Origin: Gordonia amicalis NBRC 100051 = JCM 11271
GTDB lineage: Bacteria > Actinomycetota > Actinomycetes > Mycobacteriales > Mycobacteriaceae
Direction: 5' to 3'
Assembly: GCF_000332995.1 (NCBI RefSeq)
Contig: NZ_BANS01000013.1
Location: forward strand, 62,001 to 126,000
Length of the DNA stretch: 64,000 nt
The position numbers and the translations under genes are program-made. Within the stretch, counting starts at the first letter, position 1. Every line of letters starts with the position of its first letter. Below are positions 1 to 8,707 of this stretch, piece by piece. Below the pieces are notes generated by a model. The model did no database searches, had not been told where the DNA came from, and worked only from the letters and a program-made list of their open reading frames with translations.

Positions 1-733
1 TGTCGTGGACGGCGGCGCTTCGCGATTGGTCGAGGACATCCTTGATGCCGTGGACCACCAGAGGCGGGTTGTCGGCGATCTCCCGGGCGGTCTCGCGGGC
101 GAGCGTGAGAGCGGCTTCCTGGTCGTCGGCGACGTCGTTGACCAGGCCGATCTTCTCGGCGCGGGCGGCGTCGAAGTCCTTGCCGGTCAGCGCCAGTTCA
201 CGCATGTGACCGTCGCCGATGATGAACGGCAGGCGCGCGAGCGTGCCGACGTCGGCGACCATGCCGACCTTCACCTCACGAATGCTGAACGTGGCGTCGG
301 CGCTCGCGTAGCGGATGTCGGCCGCACAGATCAGGTCGACGCCGCCGCCGATGCACCAGCCCGAGATCGCGGCGACGACCGGCTTGCGGCAGTCCGCGAC
401 GGCGGTGATGCCGGCCTGCAGCTTGCGCAGCGACTCCAGGAACTCGGTGCGGGCCGCCGCCTTGGCCTTGTCGGCCAGGACGTTGGCCAGGGTGCCGCCC
501 ATCGCGACGAGGTCGAGTCCGTAGGAGAAGTGCTTGCCGGCGCCGGTCAGCACCACCGCACGCACGGCGGGATCGGCGTCGATGTAGCCGAACAGCTCCG
601 GGAGCTCGCGCCAGAAGTCGGGACCCATCGCATTGCCCTTGCCGGGGCCGGTGAGCGCGACCTCGGCGATGTGGTCGGCGACGGTGACGTCGAACGCGGT
701 CCAGTCGCGGTCATTCCAGGCTTGGTCTGCCAT
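1..733 (-). CDS. Enoyl-CoA hydratase/isomerase family protein, dienoyl-CoA isomerase-like (3' end outside window)
   Basis: Reading the minus strand from ATG at 733 gives at least 244 residues of a crotonase-fold protein; the C-terminus lies beyond base 1. The oxyanion-hole segments GAGKHFSYGLDL and GWCIGGGVDL are visible, as is REVKVGMVADVGTL, whose E and D match the acidic pair of delta3,5-delta2,4-dienoyl-CoA isomerases (ECH1 type, mycobacterial EchA21 type). That points to isomerisation of dienoyl-CoA intermediates in beta-oxidation of unsaturated fatty acids rather than plain hydration. It is divergent from the thioesterase at 805, with a 71-base gap. Family is sure; the exact reaction is inferred from motifs. 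Confidence 0.9.
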   Translation of the reverse strand, partial: MADQAWNDRDWTAFDVTVADHIAEVALTGPGKGNAMGPDFWRELPELFGYIDADPAVRAVVLTGAGKHFSYGLDLVAMGGTLANVLADKAKAAARTEFLESLRKLQAGITAVADCRKPVVAAISGWCIGGGVDLICAADIRYASADATFSIREVKVGMVADVGTLARLPFIIGDGHMRELALTGKDFDAARAEKIGLVNDVADDQEAALTLARETAREIADNPPLVVHGIKDVLDQSRSAAVHD

Positions 734-804
734 GCGACGGAGCTTACTCGGCAGTCAGGACCTCCCGTGGGCGGACCACCGGTGGTGCCCTGTTAGATGA
801 ACCC

Positions 805-1464
805 ATGAGCGAATACATCCAGGAGGACCTCGATCCCGAGGAGCTCGCACATCGTTCTGAGCTCGCGTCGTCGATCGCCGGAAGCGTGCGCGAACTGATC
901 GACGCAACCGTCCGCACCGAGGTCGGCGACACCGAGATCGCCGAGGCGCGCCGGCTCATCGAGGCCGCCACCGAGATCCTCCGCAGGGACCAGTTGCCCG
1001 GCGCCTACGGAATCCGATTCAACTCCGACGGGACCAAGCGGTCGTGGGGCAATGCCGTGCTGGGGCGCCGCAATCCGATCGCCCCGCCCGTCGAGTTGCA
1101 GCACGAAGCCGAGTTCAGCTGGTTCGAGGTCGATCTCGGGGCCGCCTACGAAGGCCCGGCCGGTCTCGTCCACGGTGGTGTCCTCGCACTCATCCTCGAC
1201 CAGCTCCTCGGCTCGACCGCCGAGTTCCAGGGGGTTCCGGGAATGACCGGCACTCTCAACGTCCGGTATCGCGGCGCGACGCCGCTCGGCCGAATCCGCG
1301 GCGAGGCGCGGGTGGATCGTGTCGAGGGCGTGAAAACCTTTGTCACCGGCACGATCACGTCGAAGGGCAAGGTCTGCGCCGAGGCCGAGGGGATCTTCAT
1401 CCTGCCGAAGTGGGCGCGCGGCGAGGTGTCCGATGTGCTGCGCAAGTCCGTCGGAGAGGGCTGA
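805..1464 (+). CDS. PaaI-type hotdog-fold acyl-CoA thioesterase
   Basis: A 219-residue protein with a C-terminal hotdog domain. The loop GLVHGGVLALILDQLLG (HGG at 123-125, acidic residue at 133) is the active-site helix signature of the PaaI/THEM4 family, which hydrolyses acyl-CoA thioesters. The first ~60 residues are a charged helical extension not needed for the fold. Its divergent neighbour is a crotonase-family enzyme, so a role in CoA-ester turnover is likely, but the substrate cannot be read from sequence. A small 7-bp stem (1463-1469 with 1476-1482) follows the stop, between two convergent genes. Confidence 0.85.
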   Translation: MSEYIQEDLDPEELAHRSELASSIAGSVRELIDATVRTEVGDTEIAEARRLIEAATEILRRDQLPGAYGIRFNSDGTKRSWGNAVLGRRNPIAPPVELQHEAEFSWFEVDLGAAYEGPAGLVHGGVLALILDQLLGSTAEFQGVPGMTGTLNVRYRGATPLGRIRGEARVDRVEGVKTFVTGTITSKGKVCAEAEGIFILPKWARGEVSDVLRKSVGEG

Positions 1465-1495
1465 GCGTCTCTCACGACGCTCCGACCGGGCGGAG

Positions 1496-2050
1496 TCAGA
1501 CCTCGGCGAGCGGCTTGCGTGCACCGACGAGTGAGTAACGCGCGCAGAGGAAGGCGCCGTTGCGGCCGAACTCCTGTAGTGCGAGGTCGTAGCGGCGGGG
1601 GAAGAGCGGCCGTCCGGACCCGAGGGTGACCGGCGCGATCGAGACGATCATGTCGTCGAGCATCCCGGCCTCGGCGAACTGAGCGGCGAGATCGCCTCCA
1701 CCCACCACCCAGACGTCCTTACCCGCAGCTGCTCCGGTCAGCAGGTCGCGATGGCCGGCGGGGTCGCCGTCCAGGACGGTGATCGAGTCGGCGACCGGAG
1801 TGATCGTCCGGTGGGTGAACACGAAGGACGGGATCTCATAGGGCCAGGGCTTGCCGTCGGCCATCTCGTTGTCGAGAAGCCACTGGTAGGTGGTGTATCC
1901 CATCACGGCGGTGCCGATGCCGGCGAAGAAGTCGTCGTAGTTCATCGCGCCGCCGTCTTCGAGCGGTTGGGTCAGCAGCCAGTCGAGGCTGTCGTGATCG
2001 TCGGCGAGATAGCCGTCGAGAGTGGTCGCGGTGTAGTAGCGGAATGCCAT
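1496..2050 (-). CDS. Dihydrofolate-reductase/RibD-C family reductase
   Basis: A 184-residue protein opening with MAFRYYTATTLDGYLAD and containing KDVWVVGGGDLAAQF, the characteristic nucleotide-binding turn of the RibD C-terminal/DHFR-like superfamily. Members use NADPH, but many have unknown substrates; this is not a canonical folate-pathway DHFR. Its start codon directly abuts the stop codon of the upstream AraC/DinB gene (2051-2053), so the two are probably co-transcribed and translationally coupled. I infer a shared detoxification or small-molecule response; no substrate is visible. Confidence 0.85.
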   Translation of the reverse strand: MAFRYYTATTLDGYLADDHDSLDWLLTQPLEDGGAMNYDDFFAGIGTAVMGYTTYQWLLDNEMADGKPWPYEIPSFVFTHRTITPVADSITVLDGDPAGHRDLLTGAAAGKDVWVVGGGDLAAQFAEAGMLDDMIVSIAPVTLGSGRPLFPRRYDLALQEFGRNGAFLCARYSLVGARKPLAEV

Positions 2051-3049
2051 TCAAAAACCTCCGGAGTGCTTGCGGTGCCACATGATCGGGTCTGGGTCGA
2101 GCGTCCTGACGTCGACGCCTACGTCGCGCAGCATCCACCGCGCGAGTTGACGACGATGTGCGGAGAAGGTCAGGACGTGCGCGACGATCTGCGAGAGCAG
2201 GAACGATTCGGGTGGATCGCACAGTGCGTCGATGACGCGGTCCTGCCAGGCGTTACGGCGGTCGATGTCGCGGACCAGCGCGAGCCACCTCGGTGTCAGT
2301 TCGCGCTGGAGTTCGACGAGGGCGGAGAGGTCCGACGGCGGACCGGGCGGCATGTCGGCACCCTCGATGGTCGCCAGCCACGGCTGCTTGTCCGCGACGA
2401 GATGTGACATCACCTGTGCGAGTGACTCTTCCGGGCCGTTCCAGTGCAGCGGTTCATGGCCGGGAAGTCGTCGCCGCGTCCATTCCCGTTCGTCGACCCC
2501 CTTGGCGGCGTCCAGCAGGGTGTCGATGTCGTCGAGATCGTGCCTGACCATGATCATCAGGACATCGCCGGCGCTCTCGGTGGTGGGTGTACCGCTGTCG
2601 ACGTAGAGCACTGTGGGCGAATGGAAGTGGATGCCGTTGGGTGCGGGCAGCCAATGGCTGTGCTCGCTCGGTGCGGTACGCCCCGTCGAGGCCGCGCGAC
2701 CCGGGCTGTGGCCGAAGGCCCGCGTGAACGCTCGTGCGAAACCGTCGACGGACTCATACCCGGAGTCGAAGGCCACCTCGGTGACGGTCTTGCCGTGTTG
2801 CAGCAGCCAGGCCGCGCGCTCGAGGAGTACTCGTCGACGAAGCGCGACCGGTGACTCGCCCGCACCCCGGCTCACCTGGCGGGAGAAGTGGAACGGTGAC
2901 GAGAACGCGCCGGTGGCCATCTCGTCCAGATTCGAATGCTCGTCGGCCAGCACGGCGTCGAGCAGTTCGCGCAACCGGTCACGGTCGCCGCCGGTCCGGT
3001 CGTCGGCTGTCGAGTCAGCGGCTGTCGGGTCAGTGGGGCACGGGGTCAC
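2051..3049 (-). CDS. AraC-type transcriptional regulator fused to a DinB-like domain
   Basis: 332 residues. Residues ~25-130 form an AraC double helix-turn-helix (FSSPFHFSRQVSR..., then VTEVAFDSGYESVDGFARAFTRAFGHSP, the signature second HTH). Residues ~165-325 look like a DinB-type four-helix domain (LLDAAKGVDE, MSHLVADKQPWLATIEG, IVAHVLTFSAHRRQLARWML) with spaced histidines that bind metal in DinB/YfiT proteins. A fused AraC-DinB protein may sense a small thiol or metal-linked ligand. It is immediately upstream of and probably coupled to the DHFR-like reductase. The N-terminal ~20 residues are low complexity, so the start could be slightly downstream. Confidence 0.85.
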   Translation of the reverse strand: MTPCPTDPTAADSTADDRTGGDRDRLRELLDAVLADEHSNLDEMATGAFSSPFHFSRQVSRGAGESPVALRRRVLLERAAWLLQHGKTVTEVAFDSGYESVDGFARAFTRAFGHSPGRAASTGRTAPSEHSHWLPAPNGIHFHSPTVLYVDSGTPTTESAGDVLMIMVRHDLDDIDTLLDAAKGVDEREWTRRRLPGHEPLHWNGPEESLAQVMSHLVADKQPWLATIEGADMPPGPPSDLSALVELQRELTPRWLALVRDIDRRNAWQDRVIDALCDPPESFLLSQIVAHVLTFSAHRRQLARWMLRDVGVDVRTLDPDPIMWHRKHSGGF

Positions 3050-3124
3050 CCTTCGAGTATGGGATGGCGACGCCTGTTTCGACCCGACCGATCTTGCTCG
3101 CTTCCCGACGGCTCCCGCGCCGAA

Positions 3125-4879
3125 TCAGTCGCGGGTCAGCAGCGGGATGAGTTTCTCGGTCTTCTCCGGGGTCCAACCGGGCGGCTGCAGGATCTCGGCC
3201 CAGGCCGCGGGGATGGCGGCGAGGTAGAAGTGTCCGTGACCGTCGGGCACTCCGGTCGATACTGCCATGTCCGCGCTGACCTGCAGGAATGTCACAAACG
3301 GAATCCACCGCATCGCCGGTAGGACATCTCGTCCCTTCTTCTCCTCCAGCCAGTCCGGCTCGCGCAAGATGAGTCGTGGCGACCACCACGAGATCGGATC
3401 GGAGGCGTGCTGCAGGTAGACCGCACGGCCCGGAACCCATTCTGCGGTCGGCGCATACAGGTCGGGGGCGTCGGCGATGAAGCGAACCTGTCGGCCGTCC
3501 TCGTAGATCGGCTGCGATTCGGGCGTGCCCGCGTCGCGGTTGCCGGTCGTGTCGACCCACAGCTTGTTGTTGAAGGTCGGGCCGACGAACAGCGCGCCGT
3601 CGGTCCGGGCGTTGAGGGACGGAATCGTGCCGAAGGCCGACTCGGCGGCGAACGATCCGAGACTCTCGCCGAAGACCACGAGCTTGGGTCGCTGGGCTTC
3701 CGGGATCGCGCGCACCCGTTCGGAGACGGCCTCGAACAACGCCTGCCCGGCCTGGCGCGCCCGCTCCTTGTCGACCAGGAACGACAGCCAGCTGGGCAGA
3801 TACGAGTACTGCATGCTCACCGTCGCCGTGTCGCCGTTGTACATGTATTCGATGGAGTCCACCGTCGCCTGGTTGATCCAGCCGGTGCCGGTGGTCGAGG
3901 CGACCGCGACGACCTTCCGTTGCAGTCCGCCGGTACGGACGAGTTCGTCGGCCGCCAGTTGTGCGTTGGCGCGCAGGTCGTCGCCCGACCCCAGTCCCAC
4001 ATAGGCGCGGATGGGTTCCAACGCGGGGGCGCCGTTGAATGCCGACAGTTCCTCGACGGTCGGGCCGACCGAGACGAAGATCCGTCCCTGGCGTCCCAGT
4101 GAATCCCACGTCACCAGCGACCCTGGACCGCCGGAACGAAGCGGTGACGTCGGGGGCGTGGAATCGGCGGTGGTCTCGTCGTTGACCGCGGCGAACGACG
4201 AGTTCAGCGCTTTCATGCCGTAGTTCGCGACCACGCCGTTGAGGACGAAGACGGTGATAAGAACCGCGACGACCAGCGCCGCGATTGCGGAGATCCGCGG
4301 CGGCGCAATGCGGTTGAGCTTCCGGACCAGCCAGACGACGCCGTCGCCCCACGCCTGACCGATCAGGGTGAGCAGAAGGAACACCACCACGCAGATGATC
4401 ACGATCTGCGGATAGGCGGTCCAGGACAGGAAGTCGACGCCCATCATGCTGCGGATCTGATCCTGCCAGCGCTGGAACATCACCAGCATGACCACGGTTC
4501 CGGCGACCGCGGCGAGGCCGAGCGCCACCCAGACCCGGTACATCGGCGCCGGCCAGGGTTTGTCGCGCGAGATCATGAAGCGGATCAGCCACGAGAAGAA
4601 GACTCCGAGCGAGTATCCGACTGCCGCGGACGCGCCGCTGACCACGCCCTGGAACAGTGCGCCACGGGGCAGCAGCGACGGTGTCATCGACAGCCAGAGG
4701 AAGACGAGCGCGACACTCAGGCCCACACAGGAGAAGCGGTCCAGGCGGCGTCGCCACCATGCCGGACGCGCGTCATCGGCACCGCTCCCGGCGGGAGTTC
4801 GGGGCTCCTCGGCGGTTCCGGGCGAGGTATCGGCAGGAGGCTCGACGACGGGGTCGCTGGCATGGGTCGACGACGACAC
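3125..4879 (-). CDS. Membrane-anchored alpha/beta-hydrolase (Abhydrolase_9 family)
   Basis: 584 residues from GTG at 4879. I chose this over an ATG 28 codons upstream because AAGAGGAA precedes it at good spacing and the extra residues are not conserved-looking. The N-terminal half holds about four to five membrane segments (e.g. VLITVFVLNGVVANYG); the C-terminal half is a hydrolase domain with the nucleophile elbow VVFGESLGSFAAE. This architecture matches the actinobacterial Abhydrolase_9 N- and C-terminal domain pair, of unknown substrate, probably acting on an envelope lipid. It stands alone between oppositely or separately regulated genes. Confidence 0.88.
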   Translation of the reverse strand: MSSSTHASDPVVEPPADTSPGTAEEPRTPAGSGADDARPAWWRRRLDRFSCVGLSVALVFLWLSMTPSLLPRGALFQGVVSGASAAVGYSLGVFFSWLIRFMISRDKPWPAPMYRVWVALGLAAVAGTVVMLVMFQRWQDQIRSMMGVDFLSWTAYPQIVIICVVVFLLLTLIGQAWGDGVVWLVRKLNRIAPPRISAIAALVVAVLITVFVLNGVVANYGMKALNSSFAAVNDETTADSTPPTSPLRSGGPGSLVTWDSLGRQGRIFVSVGPTVEELSAFNGAPALEPIRAYVGLGSGDDLRANAQLAADELVRTGGLQRKVVAVASTTGTGWINQATVDSIEYMYNGDTATVSMQYSYLPSWLSFLVDKERARQAGQALFEAVSERVRAIPEAQRPKLVVFGESLGSFAAESAFGTIPSLNARTDGALFVGPTFNNKLWVDTTGNRDAGTPESQPIYEDGRQVRFIADAPDLYAPTAEWVPGRAVYLQHASDPISWWSPRLILREPDWLEEKKGRDVLPAMRWIPFVTFLQVSADMAVSTGVPDGHGHFYLAAIPAAWAEILQPPGWTPEKTEKLIPLLTRD

Positions 4880-5044
4880 GTGGGTTCCTCTTTTCTCGAG
4901 AACCCGAAGAACGCTAGCAGCGAACCCTTCTCGGCGACATGGGCTGTGTCCACTTCGGCCCAATACTGTGCCTGTACGGCGACCACCGGTGACGTTGACC
5001 GTCGCCGGCGGCGGTCGGTGGAGGCCCGAATCGATCGAGTTGTG

Positions 5045-5857
5045 CTATTTCACCTCCGAGCGCATCACCCGGATCACTCCGATTCCGAGGGGGACGGCAA
5101 TCCAGATCAAGCCGGACACCAGGAACCGCGCCCATTCGCCGCCGGTGGCCCATTCCCCGGACTGGAAGGGCATGTGGGTCAGGGTGGTATCGACCCACTG
5201 GCCGACGTTGTCCTTGAACCAGGGGACCAGTTCGCTGACCACCGACAGTGCGGTGGGGAGGGCGAAATACGCGACGATGGCTCCGGGGGTGTTCAGGATG
5301 AGTGCGGCGAAACCGAATCCGAGAAGTAGCCCGAAGGCCTGGATCGCAAAGGAGTTGACGAAACCGGCAAGAGTGAGCCCCCAGGAACCGGCGGGGTCGG
5401 CGAAGGCGATGGCGGCGATGCCGTTTCCGACGATGCCGAGCACCAGGGCCACGGCGACGGCGGCCACCGCGGTGATCATCGACGCGATGAGTTTCGCACC
5501 GATGACCCGTTCTCGACGCGGTTCGAGCGTGAACGTGGTCAGTGCGGTCCGCTGGCTCCACTCGCCGGTCACCAGCAGGATCGCCAGGATCGGCAGGATG
5601 ATCGCAGTCGGAATGTTCATCAGCCCGAAGAACTCTCCGAGGTTGAGGTTCTCGGGAGTGCTGCGGTTGGCGATGAGCATCGCGACCATGATGATCGCGG
5701 CGATCACGCCGATCGACGCGGTGAGCCAGAAGCCGGCCCGGGTGTCGACGAGTTTGCGGAGCTCGACCCGCACGAGGCGGGAGAACGGGATACCCGGACG
5801 GTTGACGTCGATACCCGCCGTGGGTGCGAGCGGTGTGCTGAAGTCGGCGATGGTCAT
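5045..5857 (-). CDS. ABC transporter permease (ABC-2 type)
   Basis: 270 residues with about six hydrophobic segments, typical of single-subunit ABC-2 exporter permeases (e.g. IIMVAMLIANRS and ILPILAILLVTGEWSQRTALTTFTLEPRR, the latter being the conserved WSQ-T loop of this group). Its ATG overlaps the stop of the ATPase gene by the usual ATGA (5854-5857), so the two form one exporter. The pair is divergent from a histidine kinase/response regulator pair, an arrangement common for antibiotic or membrane-stress exporters. The exported substrate is unknown. Confidence 0.9.
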   Translation of the reverse strand: MTIADFSTPLAPTAGIDVNRPGIPFSRLVRVELRKLVDTRAGFWLTASIGVIAAIIMVAMLIANRSTPENLNLGEFFGLMNIPTAIILPILAILLVTGEWSQRTALTTFTLEPRRERVIGAKLIASMITAVAAVAVALVLGIVGNGIAAIAFADPAGSWGLTLAGFVNSFAIQAFGLLLGFGFAALILNTPGAIVAYFALPTALSVVSELVPWFKDNVGQWVDTTLTHMPFQSGEWATGGEWARFLVSGLIWIAVPLGIGVIRVMRSEVK

Positions 5858-6777
5858 CGGAGGGCTCCTTCGAGGTCGGGCTGCTCACGCTGGGTGTCGG
5901 AGGTCAGCTGCAGGAACATGGCTTCGAGCTGTGCGCCGTCGGCGGGGCGCAACTCGGTGAGGACGACGCCCACCGCTGCCGCGGCACGGCCGACCTCGAC
6001 CGGATCCGCCTCGACGTCGAGTCCTCCGGACGTGCTGGGACGGGCCACGATCTGTGCTGCGGTCAGTGCCTGCAGCAGAGCTTCGTCGTCGAGGGACCGG
6101 ACCCGCGAGCCCGCGCCGGCGAGTAGTTCGGCTTTGGTGCCCTGAGCGACGATCCGTCCGCCGCCGATCACGACGATGTCGTCGGCGATGATCTCGATCT
6201 CGTGGAGCAGGTGTGACGACAGCAGAACTGTGCCACCACGGTCGGCATAGTCGCGCAACAGGGTTCGCATCCAGTGGATTCCGGCGGGGTCGAGTCCGTT
6301 GGCCGGCTCGTCGAGGATGAGGATCTTCGGGTCCCCGAGCAACGCGGCGGCGATCCCCAGCCGCTGTCGCATCCCGAGGGAGTAGTTGCGGACCCGCCGG
6401 CCGGCCTCCTCCGGCGTGAGGCTGACCATCTCGAGCATCTCGTCGACGCGGTCGGTGCTGATGCCCATCGTCATCGCGGCGAGACGGAGGATCTCGGCGC
6501 CGGTTCGGCCGGCGTGCTGTGCCGAGGCGTCGAACAGCACGCCGACCTGTGTCGCGGGGTTCGGGATCGAGTGGTAGTCGACGCCGTACAGGCGGGCGAC
6601 ACCCGAGGTCGCCGGGGTGAGGCCGGCGATGATACGCATGGTCGTCGACTTGCCCGCGCCGTTGGGTCCGAGGAAGCCCGTGACCTGCCCGGGGCGGCAG
6701 GTGAACGACACGTCGTCGACCGCGACGTGGTCGCCGTATCTCTTGGTGAGGTTCTGAACTGTGATCATGCCGTTCAT
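5854..6777 (-). CDS. ABC transporter ATP-binding protein
   Basis: 307 residues starting MNGMITVQNLTKRYGDHVAV; a start three codons later at 6768 is equally possible because neither has a strong ribosome site. Walker A is FLGPNGAGKST, the ABC signature is NYSLGMRQRLGIAAALL, Walker B is ILILDEPANGLD, and the H-loop is LLSSHLLHE. The ~90-residue C-terminal tail is typical of drug/lantibiotic exporter ATPases (CcmA/DrrA type). It forms an operon with the permease at 5045-5857. About 120 bases separate it from the divergent kinase start at 6901, so both promoters lie there. Confidence 0.93.
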   Translation of the reverse strand: MNGMITVQNLTKRYGDHVAVDDVSFTCRPGQVTGFLGPNGAGKSTTMRIIAGLTPATSGVARLYGVDYHSIPNPATQVGVLFDASAQHAGRTGAEILRLAAMTMGISTDRVDEMLEMVSLTPEEAGRRVRNYSLGMRQRLGIAAALLGDPKILILDEPANGLDPAGIHWMRTLLRDYADRGGTVLLSSHLLHEIEIIADDIVVIGGGRIVAQGTKAELLAGAGSRVRSLDDEALLQALTAAQIVARPSTSGGLDVEADPVEVGRAAAAVGVVLTELRPADGAQLEAMFLQLTSDTQREQPDLEGALR

Positions 6778-6900
6778 CGTCGCCGGGGCGGATGCCCCGC
6801 CACATCGGCCGACGGACCATCGGCATATCAGCCGAAAGTCGTAGACGCGGACGCCCGATGGTCGGACGTCGATGCCACGTTCGCCGACTACGGTTGCGGT

Positions 6901-8061
6901 GTGCGACCCGAGCAGTATCAACCTCCGCTGACATGGACCGGCCAGGCGTGGCGGCTGGCCGCGATGCTCTCGCTGTCGGTCACGGTGTTCGCCACCCGCG
7001 CGGACTATCTGTGGAACGAGGTGCGGTGGTGGTTCTTCGTCGACATCGCTCTGGGCGCGTTGTCCTACGCCGTGGTGTGGTGGCGACGTCGGCATCCGGT
7101 GGCCGTCACGGTGTTCACCAATGTCGTCGCGATGGTGTCCACGTTGTCATTGGGGCCGGCGGTCCTCGCGTTGGTGTCGACCGCGACCCGGCGACGCTGG
7201 CGCGAGATCATCCCGCTCACGATCCTGTGTGTGGCTGCGAACGTGATCGCGGTCCAGTTCTTCGCGACACCGGAGGAAGAGGACGATCCGGTCCTCGTGC
7301 AGTATCTCGTCCTCGGGGCGATGACTGCGGCAATGGTGTTCTGGGGCATGTACATCGGATCGCGTCGCGAACTCCTCGCCAGTTGGCGGGCGCGTGCACT
7401 CGCGTCGGAGGCGGAGCAGCAGGCGAAGGTGCAGCAGGCTCGGTCGCTGGAACGAGCACGCATCGCCCGGGAGATGCACGACATTCTCGCCCACCGGATC
7501 TCGGCGATGAGCATGTCGGCGGGAGCGCTGGCCTACCGCACCGACCTGACCGGGGAACAGGTGCGGGAGACAGCGCGAACGATCCAGGAGACATCACATC
7601 TCGCACTGACCGAACTGCGGGAGGTTCTCGGCGTTCTGCGCGAAGGTCCGGGCGACGCGGCACCGGAGGAACCGCAGGGAGCGTTCGACCTGGTGGCGCT
7701 CGTCGACGAGGCCCGGACACTCGGTATGCGTGTCGACGCCCGGTGCGAGATCGACCTCGCCGCACTGCCTCCGGCCATCGCCCGCACGCTCTATCGATGC
7801 GTGCAGGAGGCGCTGACCAATGCTCGACGCCATGCTCCGAGTGCGCCGGTCACAGTACAGATCCGCGGTGGACCCGACCACGGGGTCGATCTCCTCGTCG
7901 AGAATCCGTTGCCGTTGTCGGCGGGTTCGTCCTCGCCCGCTCCGGGTTACGGACTTGTCGGCCTCGCCGAGCGTGTCGGGTTTCACGGCGGACGGCAGTC
8001 GGCGACCGTCGGCGAGGACAAGAGATTCCTGTTGCATGTGTGGCTACCGTGGCAGTCATGA
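6901..8061 (+). CDS. Two-component sensor histidine kinase (HisKA_3/NarL-DesK type)
   Basis: 386 residues from GTG at 6901. Four to five membrane helices occupy residues ~15-155, followed by a short coiled linker, then the dimerisation motif ERARIAREMHDILAHRIS with the phospho-acceptor His193, and a HATPase domain (N box EALTNARRHA, G box GYGLVGLAERV). There is no extracellular sensor domain, so it probably senses within the membrane. The stop overlaps the response regulator start (8058-8061). The divergent ABC exporter is the likely regulatory target. Confidence 0.93.
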   Translation: MRPEQYQPPLTWTGQAWRLAAMLSLSVTVFATRADYLWNEVRWWFFVDIALGALSYAVVWWRRRHPVAVTVFTNVVAMVSTLSLGPAVLALVSTATRRRWREIIPLTILCVAANVIAVQFFATPEEEDDPVLVQYLVLGAMTAAMVFWGMYIGSRRELLASWRARALASEAEQQAKVQQARSLERARIAREMHDILAHRISAMSMSAGALAYRTDLTGEQVRETARTIQETSHLALTELREVLGVLREGPGDAAPEEPQGAFDLVALVDEARTLGMRVDARCEIDLAALPPAIARTLYRCVQEALTNARRHAPSAPVTVQIRGGPDHGVDLLVENPLPLSAGSSSPAPGYGLVGLAERVGFHGGRQSATVGEDKRFLLHVWLPWQS

Positions 8062-8707
8062 CCGCGCGCATCATGATCGTCAACGACGACCCTCTTGTGC
8101 GGTCCGGCCTGCGGTTACTCCTCGGCGGCGACCCCGGGCTGGACATCGTCGCCGAGGCCGCGAACGGACAGGAAGCGCTCGACAGCACCGAGATGGCCCG
8201 GTTGATCTGGTGTTGATGGACCTGCGCATGCCGGTCCTCGACGGAATCGCCGCCACCGGTCGCTTCAAGACCCTGCCGACGCCGCCCGCGGTGATCGTGT
8301 TGACGACCTTCGACGCCGACGACTTCGTGGTGCGCGCCCTGGCGATGGGAGCGGACGGTTTTCTCCTCAAAGACACCGCGCCCGACGAGATCGTCGCGGC
8401 CATCCACGATGTTCTCGCCGGGCGACCGGCGCTCAGTCCGTCGGTGACGGCCGCACTCATCAAGCAGGTGGTGAGTGTCGGCGGCGCCCGATCAGCCTCG
8501 GCCGCAAGCCGTATCGAATCCCTCACGGCTCGCGAGCACGACGTCGCCGTCGAACTCGCGCGCGGGGCGTCGAATGCCGAGATCGCCGAACGGCTCTACA
8601 TGAGTCTTGCGACTGTCAAGGCGCACATCTCCCACATCTTCACCAAACTCGACGCCGCCAACCGCGTTCAGGTCGCGATCGTCATGCACGACGCAGAGGT
8701 GGTGTGA
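8058..8707 (+). pseudogene. NarL/LuxR-type response regulator, frameshifted near base 8200
   Basis: The reading frame from ATG 8058 gives a normal receiver start (MTARIMIVNDDPLVRSGLRL) but stops at 8216 after ...STEMARLIWC. Shifting frame at about 8199-8202 restores VDLVLMDLRMPVLDG, containing the phospho-acceptor Asp, the conserved Lys (FLLKDTAPDE) and a full LuxR HTH (LTAREHDVAVELARGASNAEIAERLYMSLATVKAHISHIFTKL, given here in outline). One extra base, for instance a third G in the GG run at 8200-8201, restores a 216-residue protein. It is therefore either a one-base sequencing error or a real recent inactivation of the partner of the adjacent kinase. Confidence 0.85.

Noticed and set aside
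5..796. Plus-strand frame of 263 codons at the window start
   Set aside because: Antisense shadow of the crotonase-family gene on the minus strand, which has full family motifs.
3030..4760. 576-codon minus-strand frame overlapping the membrane hydrolase
   Set aside because: It is arginine-rich shadow coding in another frame of the Abhydrolase_9 gene; no domain or ribosome site.
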